Assembly (NCBI GenBank): GCA_035429725.1
Contig: DAOMFI010000026.1
Location: 1 to 29,484 of the forward strand
From: JALORV01 sp035429725
GTDB taxonomy: Bacteria; Pseudomonadota; Gammaproteobacteria; Burkholderiales; Burkholderiaceae_F
Length of the DNA: 29,484 nucleotides
Reading direction: 5' to 3'
In this document: one piece after another, positions 16,691 to 25,237 of the stretch
How positions within the stretch are numbered: the first letter of the stretch is position 1
How the letters are laid out: each line of letters opens with the position of its first letter
The notes under the pieces: generated by a model
What the model saw: only the letters and a program-made list of their open reading frames with translations
Database searches by the model: none
Told to the model about the DNA's origin: nothing
Made by a program: the position numbers and the translations under genes

Positions 16691-17929
16691 ATGACTCCCT
16701 CTGCGGCTTCCGTCGTTGATTCGCGTATCGCGTGGTGGCGGCTGGTGGCGACACTGATCATGTCGACGCTGGGCGGTGTCGGCATGTGGTCGGTCATCGT
16801 GGCCTTGCCCGCCGTGCAGGCGGAGTTCGGCGTCGATCGCGGCACCGCCTCGCTGCCCTATACGCTGACGATGATCGGCTTCGGCTTCGGCGGCATTGTC
16901 ATGGGCAAACTGACGGATCGCTACGGAGTGAGCCTGCCGCTCGCGTTTGCGACGCTCGCGCTGGCACTGGGCTACGGCGCTGCGGCGCTCGCGCCCACGC
17001 TGCTGACCTACGCGCTGGCACAGGGCCTGATGATCGGCTTTCTTGGCAGCTCCGCGACGTTCGGGCCGCTCCTGGCCGACATCTCGCACTGGTTCGAGCG
17101 CCGCCGAGGCCTCGCCGTGTCGATCGTGGCCTGTGGCAACTACCTGGCCGGCACGGTCTGGCCGCCGATCGTGCAACACCTCATCGAGACCGTCGGCTGG
17201 CGCCACACGCACCTGTTGATTGGAGTGGTGTGTCTGCTGACGATGCTGCCGCTGACGCTGGTGCTGCGGCGCCCGCCGCCGCACGCGGGGCACGCGCACG
17301 CCGCTGCGCAGGCGCTCCGCCCGCCGCGGGATCTCGGGATTTCGCCGCGCGCTCTGCAGACGTTGCTCGTGATCGCAGGCCTCGCCTGCTGTGTCGCCAT
17401 GTCGATGCCGCAGGTCCATATCGTGGCCTACTGCGGCGACCTCGGCTATGGTCCGGCCGCGGGCGCACAGATGCTCTCGCTGATGCTGGGCTTCGGCATC
17501 GTGAGCCGGCTGCTGTCCGGCTGGATCGCCGATCACATCGGCGGCCTGCGCACGCTGCTGCTCGGCTCGGCGCTGCAGGGGGTGGCGTTGGCGATGTACC
17601 TCTTCTTCGACGGCCTGACGTCGCTTTTCATCGTGTCCGCGCTGTTCGGACTGTTCCAGGGCGGCATCGTGCCGAGTTATGCGATCGTGGTTCGCGAGTT
17701 CTTTGCTCCGCAGCAGGCCGGCGCACGGGTCGGGCTCGTCCTGATGGCCACCTTGTTCGGCATGGCGCTGGGCGGCTGGATGTCGGGCGCGGTGTACGAC
17801 CTGACAGGCTCGTATCGCGCCGCGTTCCTCAACGGGACCCTGTGGAACCTGCTGAACCTGATGATCGTGGTCTGGCTGATGCGACGGCCAGGAGCGCGCT
17901 TCAGTGCGCCGCGGGCGCGGGCAGCGTAA
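16691..17929 (+). CDS. MFS transporter (monocarboxylate/oxalate-formate-like)
   Basis: Inner-membrane permease of 412 residues with about twelve hydrophobic segments. The segment GKLTDRYGVSLPL between helices 2 and 3 is the MFS loop signature, repeated in the second half as SGWIADHIGGLRTLL. FGPLLADISHWFERRRGLAVSI and GNYLAGTVWPPIVQHL match the monocarboxylate-porter/oxalate-formate antiporter subgroup. ATG 16691 has GAAGG at 16684-16688; the upstream in-frame start at 16598 would add 31 residues of no MFS character. The final 29 bp overlap the 3' end of the convergent HEWGH gene. Substrate is probably a small organic anion, but this is family-level inference. Confidence 0.92.
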   Translation: MTPSAASVVDSRIAWWRLVATLIMSTLGGVGMWSVIVALPAVQAEFGVDRGTASLPYTLTMIGFGFGGIVMGKLTDRYGVSLPLAFATLALALGYGAAALAPTLLTYALAQGLMIGFLGSSATFGPLLADISHWFERRRGLAVSIVACGNYLAGTVWPPIVQHLIETVGWRHTHLLIGVVCLLTMLPLTLVLRRPPPHAGHAHAAAQALRPPRDLGISPRALQTLLVIAGLACCVAMSMPQVHIVAYCGDLGYGPAAGAQMLSLMLGFGIVSRLLSGWIADHIGGLRTLLLGSALQGVALAMYLFFDGLTSLFIVSALFGLFQGGIVPSYAIVVREFFAPQQAGARVGLVLMATLFGMALGGWMSGAVYDLTGSYRAAFLNGTLWNLLNLMIVVWLMRRPGARFSAPRARAA

Positions 17930-19613
17930 GGCGCGACTCGTCGATGGCATAGCACGCCAGCACGCGGCCAGCGGCGTCGAACAGGGCCTCCGCGTCTTCT
18001 GCGCTGACGATACCGGTGTCGATGAAGTGATCCGGGAAGCGCGAGGTGCCGTAAAAGTAGCTGCGCGGCAGTCCGGCGAGGTCGAGGTAGTGGATCTCGT
18101 AGGCGTAGCGCGCCAGTTCGCTGACCAGGCCGAGCTGTTCGTCCAGGTGATGGGTCACGTTGGTGCGCACGTAGGCCTGCATCTCCTCGTTCGGTATCAG
18201 GCGCGACGACATCAGGTTAGCCAGGTAGTCGCCGACGCGCGCCAGTGTTTTGCGGGCGAGCGCCTTGGGCAGTTCGTCGCGGTCGGGTTCGATCGACTGC
18301 AGTTCCTCGGCCACCGCGGCGCGCTGCGGCTCAGGAATCGCAGCGACCACGCGTGCGAACGTCGTGCCGAGTTCGGCGCGTGCCTCGAAGTACGCGGGCC
18401 GGTTTGCTTCGGGCAGGCGCAGGATCTTCGCTGTGTGTGCGATGTGTCCCCATTCATGCATGACGCGCGCCCCGAGCAGCAGGCGGTGATAGGGCGGCGC
18501 AGCTACCGCGCTGGCATTAAAGGCCGGCTGCTGAATCTCGTAGACCACGGCACGTCGTGCCGCATCAATGTAGGTGCCGCCGCCCGTCTCGAGGACGGAA
18601 CAGTGCGTCGGCAGGGCGTCCACGTCGTGCACCCGCCCGAGGAACTGGCGCGAACGCTCGTCGATCGTGCGCAGGTCGGCGTGGATGCTGGCCACCGCGT
18701 CGTCGTTGGCGTCGGCCAGCACGCGCCGGACGCGGATCGGGTCGTCGTGCTGCGGCGTCCACAGCGTACCGCCGTGCGGGCCATGCACGATGACATGCGC
18801 CCTCGACTGAAGCAGCCAGTCGCACAGTGCATCGAGCGCGCCCGAGCGCGATGCAACGACGGCCGGCGCCGCAACGGCCGCGCGCACGGCGTCCTCGGCG
18901 GCGGCGCCCAGCGCCATCAATTGCGGCTGCAGGCGCTTCGGCACATAAAGGTCTGCTCCGTCGATGTGCAGATGCGGCTCCGTCAGTTCCTGCTGTGGCA
19001 CCCGCAGCGGGTCCTGCAGCAGTTCGTCGACCCAGCCGAGGGCCTCGGCGAGCGCAACGAAGGCCGCCGCATCCGGACGCCGGGCGCGGCGCGCAGCGTC
19101 CGTGAACGCCATGCGGCTGGCCGCGTCGCGCTCGAACCAGTAGCTGAGGTTGTAGGCGATCGTCGCCGGCACCGAACGCAGCAGCGACAGCCGCTCCATG
19201 TGTACGAGCAGCGCCGCGACGTATTCCGGATGGGTGTCCAGATCCGCGGTGTACAGCATCGACGACGTGCCGCGGAACGGTTCGAGATAAGGCAGGATGC
19301 CGCGCGCTTCCGCCACGACCAGCAGGTTCGTCTGGCGTGGCGGGAACCACGCGCCAGGCGCCGCCGCGTGCAGGGCACGGCAGCGCTGCCAGTAAAGCCG
19401 GAAGCCGGAATCGAGGCAGGCCAGTTGATCGGCCGACAGCCGCTGTTCCCGCACGAGAAGCGCGCCGAACGCGGGCTCGACGCCGTGCTCGCCCAGGACC
19501 TCGGCGGGGACGACGAAGGCGTTCGCCTGTGCGAGGCAGAAACGCCGCAGCGCGGGCGAAACCTCTTCGGCAGGTAAGGGAAGGGCGGATCCCATGGCGT
19601 TGAACACTAGCAT
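17901..19613 (-). CDS. putative zinc metallopeptidase with HEWGH motif, unrecognised family
   Basis: 570-residue protein that I cannot place in a named family. It contains an HExxH zinc-peptidase motif, H386-E-W-G-H390, inside a hydrophobic-then-polar helix (LLLGARVMHEWGHIAHTAKI). Glu410 and Glu414 in YFEARAELG, 20-24 residues later, could supply the third zinc ligand as in gluzincins. There is no signal peptide or membrane segment, so it is probably cytosolic. Other notable stretches are the N-terminal GAWFPPRQTNLLVVAEARG and the C-terminal VRTNVTHHLDEQLGLVSELA and GTSRFPDHFIDTG. ATG 19613 is the longest start; ATG 19595 (MGSALPLP) is equally possible, neither with a good ribosome site. Its codon pattern is like the neighbours'. 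It overlaps the convergent MFS gene by 29 bp. The coding call is firm because the opposite long frame is Arg/Gln/Val-rich and structureless. Confidence 0.85.
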   Translation of the reverse strand: MLVFNAMGSALPLPAEEVSPALRRFCLAQANAFVVPAEVLGEHGVEPAFGALLVREQRLSADQLACLDSGFRLYWQRCRALHAAAPGAWFPPRQTNLLVVAEARGILPYLEPFRGTSSMLYTADLDTHPEYVAALLVHMERLSLLRSVPATIAYNLSYWFERDAASRMAFTDAARRARRPDAAAFVALAEALGWVDELLQDPLRVPQQELTEPHLHIDGADLYVPKRLQPQLMALGAAAEDAVRAAVAAPAVVASRSGALDALCDWLLQSRAHVIVHGPHGGTLWTPQHDDPIRVRRVLADANDDAVASIHADLRTIDERSRQFLGRVHDVDALPTHCSVLETGGGTYIDAARRAVVYEIQQPAFNASAVAAPPYHRLLLGARVMHEWGHIAHTAKILRLPEANRPAYFEARAELGTTFARVVAAIPEPQRAAVAEELQSIEPDRDELPKALARKTLARVGDYLANLMSSRLIPNEEMQAYVRTNVTHHLDEQLGLVSELARYAYEIHYLDLAGLPRSYFYGTSRFPDHFIDTGIVSAEDAEALFDAAGRVLACYAIDESRLTLPAPAAH

Positions 19614-19908
19614 CGGCCGCGCCAGTGCAAGCCCGCGGAAAGTCCCGAAACGGCCCGCTTACGCGCTTTCGAAGCGTGACGTGCAGGGCAATGCAGTGCG
19701 ACAACGCTCCTGAAACCCTCATCCGAACGTATGAGTCGGAGCCTCTTCCGTTCGGCTGAAAAAGGCGGCTTTTGAGAGGGGAACCCCCCCTTCAAGGCTG
19801 CCCCTCACGCGGCGCGGTACCTGCGACTCATCCGTCTCACCGATTTTTTCCCGGCGGCCACGGCGGCACAGTGCGCTACCCGTCAGCAGTGGCACTGGGA
19901 GGAAGACG
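19614..19908. promoter_or_regulatory. divergent intergenic region before the DUF1588/DUF1501 operon
   Basis: 295 bp without a supportable gene. It holds an 18-bp imperfect palindrome at 19718-19735 (CTCATCCGAACGTATGAG), and its left half CTCATCCG recurs at 19827-19834, possibly an operator pair. A GAGGGG...CCCCTC inverted repeat sits near 19776-19808. The downstream gene has a good site GGGAGGAAG at 19897-19905. No clear sigma-70 boxes were found. Confidence 0.3.
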
Positions 19909-22542
19909 ATGAACATGGACGTGACTTCAGGGATCAAGGCGAGAGTTGCCAATGCCTTGTGCGGTTCCCTTGTCGTATTGGCAGCAATCTCGCTAACAGC
20001 GTGCGGTGGCGGCGGCGGCGATGCCGCGACGCCCGGCGCAAGCGGCGCGCCTGGCGCGTCGGGGGCGCCGACCACGGCGATCTCCGCGACGCCGACCGCG
20101 ATGTCGCCAGCGACAGGCATGGCACCCCTGGAAGTGACCTTCATGGCGATGGAGCCCAAGGGCAACATCGCAAGCTACGAATGGGACATGAAGGACAACA
20201 GCCCGGTCAAGATGGGCCAGTCCGTTCAACATACGTTCGTCGAGCCCGGTAGCTACACGGTTACGCTGACGGTGAAAGATGCGGCCGGTAACTTCAATCG
20301 CGGCTCGGTCATGGTGAGTGTCGCCGAAGGCGGCACCTGCAACGTCGTCCCGGCGCAATTCACCAGCATCGTCTGGCCAGCGATGAGTTCCGGCGCGAGC
20401 TCCTGCCTGACCTGCCATGCGACGGGCCTGCCTGCCGGCGGCACGAACCTGGTGTTCGTCCGTGGCGGCACCGAGCTGCAGAACTACAACGTGCTGCGCA
20501 ACTACGCACGCGCCTCGAGCGACACACTGCTGTCGAAGGTCATCGGTGGCATGAACCACACCGGCGGCAAGCCCTTCGTCGATGCCAACTCCACGCCGTA
20601 CAAGGCGCTGACGGAGCTCGTGCCTGAAATGAAGCAGGCCTGCACGACGACGAGCGCGCCGGTCGCGGGTCAGTTCTGGAACGGCGTGAGCTTCGCCGAT
20701 GACCAGACCGTTCTGGCCAAGGCCGCGATCCTGTTCGCGGGCCGCAACCCGACGGCGGCCGAGTCCAAGGCCGTGGCCGATGGCGGTGCTCCGATGCTGC
20801 GCACGACGATCCGCAGCCTGATGACAGGCCCGGCCTTCGAAGCGTTCCTGAACGAGGCTGGCGACACGTGGTTCCTGACGCGCGGTGTCACGGTGTTCGG
20901 CAACAACATGGGTCTGAACGCAACCGACCTGCCGAGCGCGGCCGATGTCATCAACAACACGAACCTGGCCGCGGGCGTCCGCAATCGCTTCCAGCAGGCG
21001 ATGATGAACGAGCCGGTCTCGCTGATGAAGTACATCGTCAACAACGACAAGCCCTGGACCGACATGGTTGCGGGCAACTACACGGTCGTCAATGGTCTGC
21101 AAGCGCGGTACCTGGGCGCCAAGGTCACGGGCACGTTCACAGCCGCCGATCCGATCGCCGATGCGACCAGTGACATGCAGTACCTGCCGGCCGTGCTGCC
21201 GAACGGGCGCCTGGCGGGTGACCGTGAGCACGCTGGTGTGATCTCGACGCACGCCTGGCTGCAGCGCTTCCCGACGACGCCGACCAACCGCAACCGTCAT
21301 CGCGTCTACATCCTGTCCAAGCAGTTCCTGGCCACCGATGTCGCGGCCCTGGCGATGCGTCCGATCGACGACAGCGCCAACTTCAAGGTGCCGACGGTCG
21401 AGAACGCCAACTGCTCTGTCTGCCATACCGTCATCGATCCGATCGCGGCGGGCTGGCAGAACTGGCAGGAGAACAACCGCTACCTGCCGTTCCGTACTGC
21501 CGCCGGCAAGGACCATGCACTGCCGGCTGTCTATCGCAACAACAACTATCCGAAGGACAAGGACGGCAAGGCTTATTACGTCGATGGCGACAACTGGTTC
21601 CGCGACCAGCACGCACCGGGCTACGGCAACACGCCGATGCCGGGCGGCGTGACGGGCAACAACACCGCGCTGCAGTGGCTGGGCTCGCAGGTGGCAGCTG
21701 ACGCGCGCTTCGCCAAGGGTGCGGTGCACTTCTGGTACAAGGTCGTGTTCAACCGCGAACCCCTGAAGGCGCCGACCGACCAGGCCGCTCCGGGCTACGC
21801 CAATCAACTGGCCGCCTACAACGCGCAGGTCGAGGAGTTCAAGGCGATCGCCGAGCGTTTCGCGACCAACCGTGGCAACGGCGCATTCAACGTCAAGGAC
21901 CTGCTGGTCGATCTCGTCACCAGCCAGTGGTTCAAGGCACAGAAGGCGACGGGCATCAACACGGCACGCGGGCTTGAACTGGCCGACGTCGGCAGCCAGG
22001 CGATGCTGAATCCGGCCGCGCTGAACCGCAAGCTCCTGAGCGTGACCGGCGTGGCATGGAACCAGTTCAACAACCAGTACGCAGGCCAGGCGCTGAACTA
22101 CGGCAACTTCGACGGCGGACTCAACCGCATGGCGCGCGCCAACGAGTACACGATGGTCCAGACGATGATCGCCGACCGCATGATGTCCGAGCTGTCGTGC
22201 AACATCGTGATGACGGACTTCAACAAGCCGGTGGCCAACCGCCTGCTGTTCGGCGGTGTCACGCTCGCCAACACGCCCGCCACAGCGGACGGTGATGCGG
22301 CGATCCAGCAGGCAGCCAAGAACCTGCACAAGGCCCTGTGGAAGGAAGACGTCCCGGTGACCGATGCTGAAGTGCAGCGCACGGTGGGTCTGTTCAAGGC
22401 GGTCTGGGCCGATCGCGCTACGGCGCCGACGCGCCCGACGAACTGCTCATATAACAACACCAACGATCCGAACTACACGGGCCGCTCGTGGGCTGCCGTC
22501 ATCGCCTACATGATCGGCGACGCGAAGTTCCTGTTCGAATAA
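19909..22542 (+). CDS. PKD-domain, c-type-haem-motif lipoprotein with DUF1588-like region
   Basis: 877-residue predicted lipoprotein. A signal sequence ends in lipobox LTAC (Cys32) followed by a Gly run and a Gly/Ala/Ser/Pro linker. Residues about 60-140 form a PKD domain (MAPLEVTFMAMEP, then YEWDMKDN, HTFVEPGSYTVTLTVKD). A first haem c motif CLTCH (C166-H170) follows, then a long alpha-rich region. A second motif CSVCH (C502-H506) continues into TVIDPIAAGWQNW, the pattern of DUF1588 proteins (CxxCHxxIDPxG). The planctomycete-type DUF1592/DUF1588/DUF1585 proteins are the nearest relatives I know; their function is not established. The start has GGGAGGAAG upstream. The DUF1501 gene follows after 33 bp with its own AAGGAG, so they form an operon. 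Expected location is the outer membrane, periplasmic or surface-exposed. Confidence 0.9.
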   Translation: MNMDVTSGIKARVANALCGSLVVLAAISLTACGGGGGDAATPGASGAPGASGAPTTAISATPTAMSPATGMAPLEVTFMAMEPKGNIASYEWDMKDNSPVKMGQSVQHTFVEPGSYTVTLTVKDAAGNFNRGSVMVSVAEGGTCNVVPAQFTSIVWPAMSSGASSCLTCHATGLPAGGTNLVFVRGGTELQNYNVLRNYARASSDTLLSKVIGGMNHTGGKPFVDANSTPYKALTELVPEMKQACTTTSAPVAGQFWNGVSFADDQTVLAKAAILFAGRNPTAAESKAVADGGAPMLRTTIRSLMTGPAFEAFLNEAGDTWFLTRGVTVFGNNMGLNATDLPSAADVINNTNLAAGVRNRFQQAMMNEPVSLMKYIVNNDKPWTDMVAGNYTVVNGLQARYLGAKVTGTFTAADPIADATSDMQYLPAVLPNGRLAGDREHAGVISTHAWLQRFPTTPTNRNRHRVYILSKQFLATDVAALAMRPIDDSANFKVPTVENANCSVCHTVIDPIAAGWQNWQENNRYLPFRTAAGKDHALPAVYRNNNYPKDKDGKAYYVDGDNWFRDQHAPGYGNTPMPGGVTGNNTALQWLGSQVAADARFAKGAVHFWYKVVFNREPLKAPTDQAAPGYANQLAAYNAQVEEFKAIAERFATNRGNGAFNVKDLLVDLVTSQWFKAQKATGINTARGLELADVGSQAMLNPAALNRKLLSVTGVAWNQFNNQYAGQALNYGNFDGGLNRMARANEYTMVQTMIADRMMSELSCNIVMTDFNKPVANRLLFGGVTLANTPATADGDAAIQQAAKNLHKALWKEDVPVTDAEVQRTVGLFKAVWADRATAPTRPTNCSYNNTNDPNYTGRSWAAVIAYMIGDAKFLFE

Positions 22543-22575
22543 CCGCGCATCGCCAAGAAGAGAAGGAGCATTCAA

Positions 22576-23395
22576 ATGATCGACCGTAGAGACTTCTTGA
22601 AGATCGCCAGCGCGGTGATNNNNNNNNNNNNNNNNNNNNNNNNNNNNNNNNNNNNNNNNNNNNNNNNNNNNNNNNNNNNNNNNNNNNNNNNNNNNNNNNN
22701 NNNNNNNNNNNNNNNNNNNCGAGCGCATCAAGGCGCAGGCGGCCAGCAACCTCGTGCCGCGCGCGCAGCTGGTCAATGCGCAGTTCGACGCGGCGTCCAA
22801 TTCGCGGGCTCTGCTGGCACGGGTGTCGGACTTCCTCCCGGCCACGTTCGACAACGCGGCGCACGTCGGTCTGGTCGCGGCCCAGGCCGGGATCACCTCG
22901 ACGCTGCAGTTCGCGAGCGGTGGCTTCGACGGGCACAGTCAGCTGGCCAACAGCTATAACGGTGCCAACGGCGCACTAACGCGCCTAACCGACCTGGTGG
23001 ATTACATCATCACCAAGGCCGGGACGATGGGCATCGCCAACCGGCTCTTCATCCGCATCTACTCGGAGTTCGGCCGCACGCCGCTCAACGGCGGCAATGG
23101 CAAGGACCACCACTCGGTCGGAACGCAGATCCTGATGGAAGCGACGCCGCCGGCCTGGGGCAATCGCGTGTTCGGAGCCAGCGGTCCGAGGCACCAGCAG
23201 GTGAAGGTCGATCCGGCCACCGGGGCGGTCGATGCGGTCAACGGCAAGGTCATGGCGCCGCGTCACGTGCATGCGGCAATTCGCAAGTACCTCGGCATCC
23301 AGACCACGGATCCGCGGTTCCAGCTGAATGTGCCGTCGACCGAGAACTTCGACATCTTCAATCCGGCCGCGAAGACGGGTTACCCGAACCTGTAA
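22576..23395 (+). CDS. Tat-exported DUF1501 family protein, interrupted by assembly gap
   Basis: The N-terminus MIDRRDFLKIASAV carries the twin-arginine RRDFLK export motif typical of DUF1501 proteins. After the 100-N gap the frame resumes with ERIKAQAASNLVPRAQ and runs 224 residues to TAA 23393-23395. Hallmark DUF1501 motifs are present: GGFDGHSQL (the usual WDTH-type site) and EFGRTPLNGGNGKDHH, then PRHVHAAIRKYLGI. The family is related to the alkaline-phosphatase superfamily, where such Asp/His sites bind metals; activity is unproven. Only 238 residues are visible against about 400-500 expected, so perhaps 150-250 residues are missing. The reading frames on the two sides agree only if the real gap is a multiple of 3, so it is not literally 100 bp. 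A hairpin terminator follows the stop. It forms an operon with the preceding haem lipoprotein. Confidence 0.9.
22620..22719. other. assembly gap of 100 N
   Basis: Exactly 100 N within the DUF1501 gene. Two bases of a codon precede it and one base of a codon follows, so an intact gene requires a true length divisible by 3. Confidence 0.95.
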
Positions 23396-23403
23396 TCGTT
23401 TTC

Positions 23404-23429
23404 CCGGCGCGCGCGGTGCGCGCCGGTTT
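23404..23429 (+). terminator. hairpin terminator after the DUF1501 gene
   Basis: CCGGCGCGC (23404-23412) pairs perfectly with GCGCGCCGG (23418-23426) around GCGGT, followed by TTT, 9 nt after the stop codon. The stem is strong but the U tract short. Confidence 0.55.
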
Positions 23430-23490
23430 CCTGCGGGCGCCTGGACTACCATGCGCCCGCTTTCATTTGCAGCCCCCCGATCAACCGCCC

Positions 23491-23876
23491 ATGGACAAAC
23501 TCGCCTGCTCCCGCCCGCCGATGAACCGCCTGCGCGTGCTCGCTCCAGTGCCGATGCTATTTGCGATGGCACTTGCCTCATCGGCCGGCACGGCGGCCGA
23601 GTTGCGCGGCTTTGCCAGCCTCGGGCTCAAAGGACTGATCCTGTTCCAGCCGTGTGAAGGCAGGAAGCTCGCGCCGCGCACGCTCAAAGTCGAAGACGCC
23701 ACGCCCGAAGCAGCCCTGACCGCCGGCATCGACGACGTGCGCAAGATCATGCTGGAGTCGGGACGCCCGCTCTACGTGGAATTCCGCGGCGACGTCGCCG
23801 GCCTGACCGCGACGGCGCGGCAGTTTCAGCGTGCGCTGGGTACTGTCGCCACCTGCGACAACGCGCCGACGGACAT
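23491..23876 (+). CDS. small exported two-cysteine protein, 3' end lost in gap
   Basis: 128 visible residues up to the third N run. An N-terminal hydrophobic segment (VLAPVPMLFAMALASSAGTA) is a Sec signal peptide with cleavage near GTAA-EL. The mature part begins LRGFASLGLKGLILFQPCEG and continues through LYVEFRGDVAGL to VATC. It resembles the middle domain of the META-type protein at 25764-27158: both have an RG start, a Cys soon after (C55 here), an R-x-L/V-x-V-x-(F/L)-x-G-x-V strand, and a second Cys 67 residues later (C122), versus 68 there. ATG 23491 is used; ATG 23521 (MNRLRV) gives a more compact signal peptide and may be the real start; neither has a clear Shine-Dalgarno. After the gap, one frame reaches TGA at 24019-24021 and another TAG at 23992-23994, so the end is unknown. 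Function not recognised. Confidence 0.7.
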
Positions 23877-23976
23877 NNNNNNNNNNNNNNNNNNNNNNNN
23901 NNNNNNNNNNNNNNNNNNNNNNNNNNNNNNNNNNNNNNNNNNNNNNNNNNNNNNNNNNNNNNNNNNNNNNNNNNNN
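23877..23976. other. assembly gap of 100 N
   Basis: Third run of exactly 100 N; it hides the end of the small exported protein gene and perhaps more. The 167 bp from the gap to the Bug gene contain no recognised gene. Confidence 0.95.
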
Positions 23977-24143
23977 GACGCAGGCGTGCGATTAGGGCGC
24001 GCCGCGGGCCGCATGGCCTGACGTTTGCCCATCCTTGCAGGGCTGGCCGGTGCATGCCATCGTCGGTCTGCAGCCGCCGTGCTGTCCTGGCGCGCCACCC
24101 AAGAGCGCGCCGGCTTGGCCACCTGTGCCAGAGGAGACTCCTG

Positions 24144-25085
24144 ATGAAGCGCCTGCTTGCCCTGCTGTTGCTGCCGATCGCATGGGCCGTCTCGGCCCAG
24201 CCGTGTCCGGACAAGAACATCATGTACTGGCAGGCGTTTCCTCCGGGCGGCGAGACCGACATCTCGGGTCGCCACCAGCAGGTCGTGCTGAAGAAGAAGT
24301 GCCCGTCGATCGACATGATCATCCAGTACAAGCCGGGTGCCGGAGGCGGCCTGATGTGGGCGCAGCTCAACCAGTTGCCGGGCGACGGCCAGAATATCGT
24401 CGGTATCAACCTGCCGCACATGGTGTTCCAGCCGCTTGAAGGACAGGTGCAGTACAAGACGGAAGACATCGTGCCCGTCTACTGGTACCACTACACGCCC
24501 GATGCGCTGGTGGTGCTCGAGTCGAGTCCGATCAAGACCTTCCAGGACTTCATCAAGGCCGCCAAGGCCGATCCGGGCAAGCTGAGCCTGGGCGGTTCCG
24601 GCCTCAACTCCGCCAACCATGCCGCGAACGAACGCATGAATGCCGCGTTCGGTGTGAAGACGACTTACATCCCGTTCAAGGGCACGGGCGACATGACGAC
24701 CTCGGTCCTCGGCGGGCATGTCGACGGCGCGATGACCTACACGGCGTTCGCGATCAACAACAAGGGCAAGGTGCGTGCGCTGGCGGTCGCGATGGACAAG
24801 CGCCACCCGCTGCTGCCTGACACGCCGACCTTCAAGGAACTCGGTGTGGACTGGGTCGATGGTGCCTACCGCGGCATCGCGATGCCGAAGTCGACGACGC
24901 CGGAACAGCGCAAGCGCATGTCCGACCTCTGGGCCGTGCTCAACAACGACCCCGAGATGAAGGAACTCGCCGCCAAGAGCGGCTTCGAGCTGATCAACGT
25001 CGGCATCGAAGGCATGGACAAGTTCATGGCGGAAAAAATTCGCGTGTACAACGGCGCTGCCAAGCAGATGGGGATCGGCAAGTAG
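24144..25085 (+). CDS. Bug family tripartite tricarboxylate transporter substrate-binding protein
   Basis: 313-residue periplasmic solute-binding protein of the TctC/Bug family, which captures carboxylates or other small anions. The signal peptide MKRLLALLLLPIAWAVSA is followed by the mature N-terminus QPCPDKNIMYWQAFPPGGETD; PPGGETDISGR is the family's binding-loop motif, and QYKPGAGGGLMW, NLPHMVFQPL, YTPDALVVLES and YIPFKGTGDMTTSVLGGHVD follow in the usual order. The start ATG 24144 has GAGGAG at 24131-24136. C21 and C53 are close enough to form a disulfide, which I do not recall as a general Bug feature. No TctA/TctB membrane genes are nearby, so it is an orphan, as most Bug proteins in betaproteobacteria are. 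The ligand cannot be predicted. Confidence 0.94.
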   Translation: MKRLLALLLLPIAWAVSAQPCPDKNIMYWQAFPPGGETDISGRHQQVVLKKKCPSIDMIIQYKPGAGGGLMWAQLNQLPGDGQNIVGINLPHMVFQPLEGQVQYKTEDIVPVYWYHYTPDALVVLESSPIKTFQDFIKAAKADPGKLSLGGSGLNSANHAANERMNAAFGVKTTYIPFKGTGDMTTSVLGGHVDGAMTYTAFAINNKGKVRALAVAMDKRHPLLPDTPTFKELGVDWVDGAYRGIAMPKSTTPEQRKRMSDLWAVLNNDPEMKELAAKSGFELINVGIEGMDKFMAEKIRVYNGAAKQMGIGK

Positions 25086-25237
25086 AGCGTGAGGGTCGTG
25101 GCTCCCGCGGTACGACGGGCGCCCCGGCCAGCCTGAACCGGCATAGGCTCGAGCCGAGACTCTCGTCTTTACATCATCGACGGGGCGGACTAAGGTCAGC
25201 GCGCCGAAGTGAAGCCGCGCAGGCGGCGGAGGACATC

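Noticed and set aside
17904..19577. Open frame of 557 codons opposite the HEWGH protein
   Set aside because: Arg/Gln/Val-rich and without structure, whereas the minus strand has a balanced composition and an HExxH helix.
19993..22329. Open frame of 778 codons on the minus strand opposite the haem lipoprotein gene
   Set aside because: Arg/Val/His/Gln-rich with no signal, motif or ribosome site; the plus strand has a lipobox, PKD domain and haem motifs. It is a high-GC antisense shadow.
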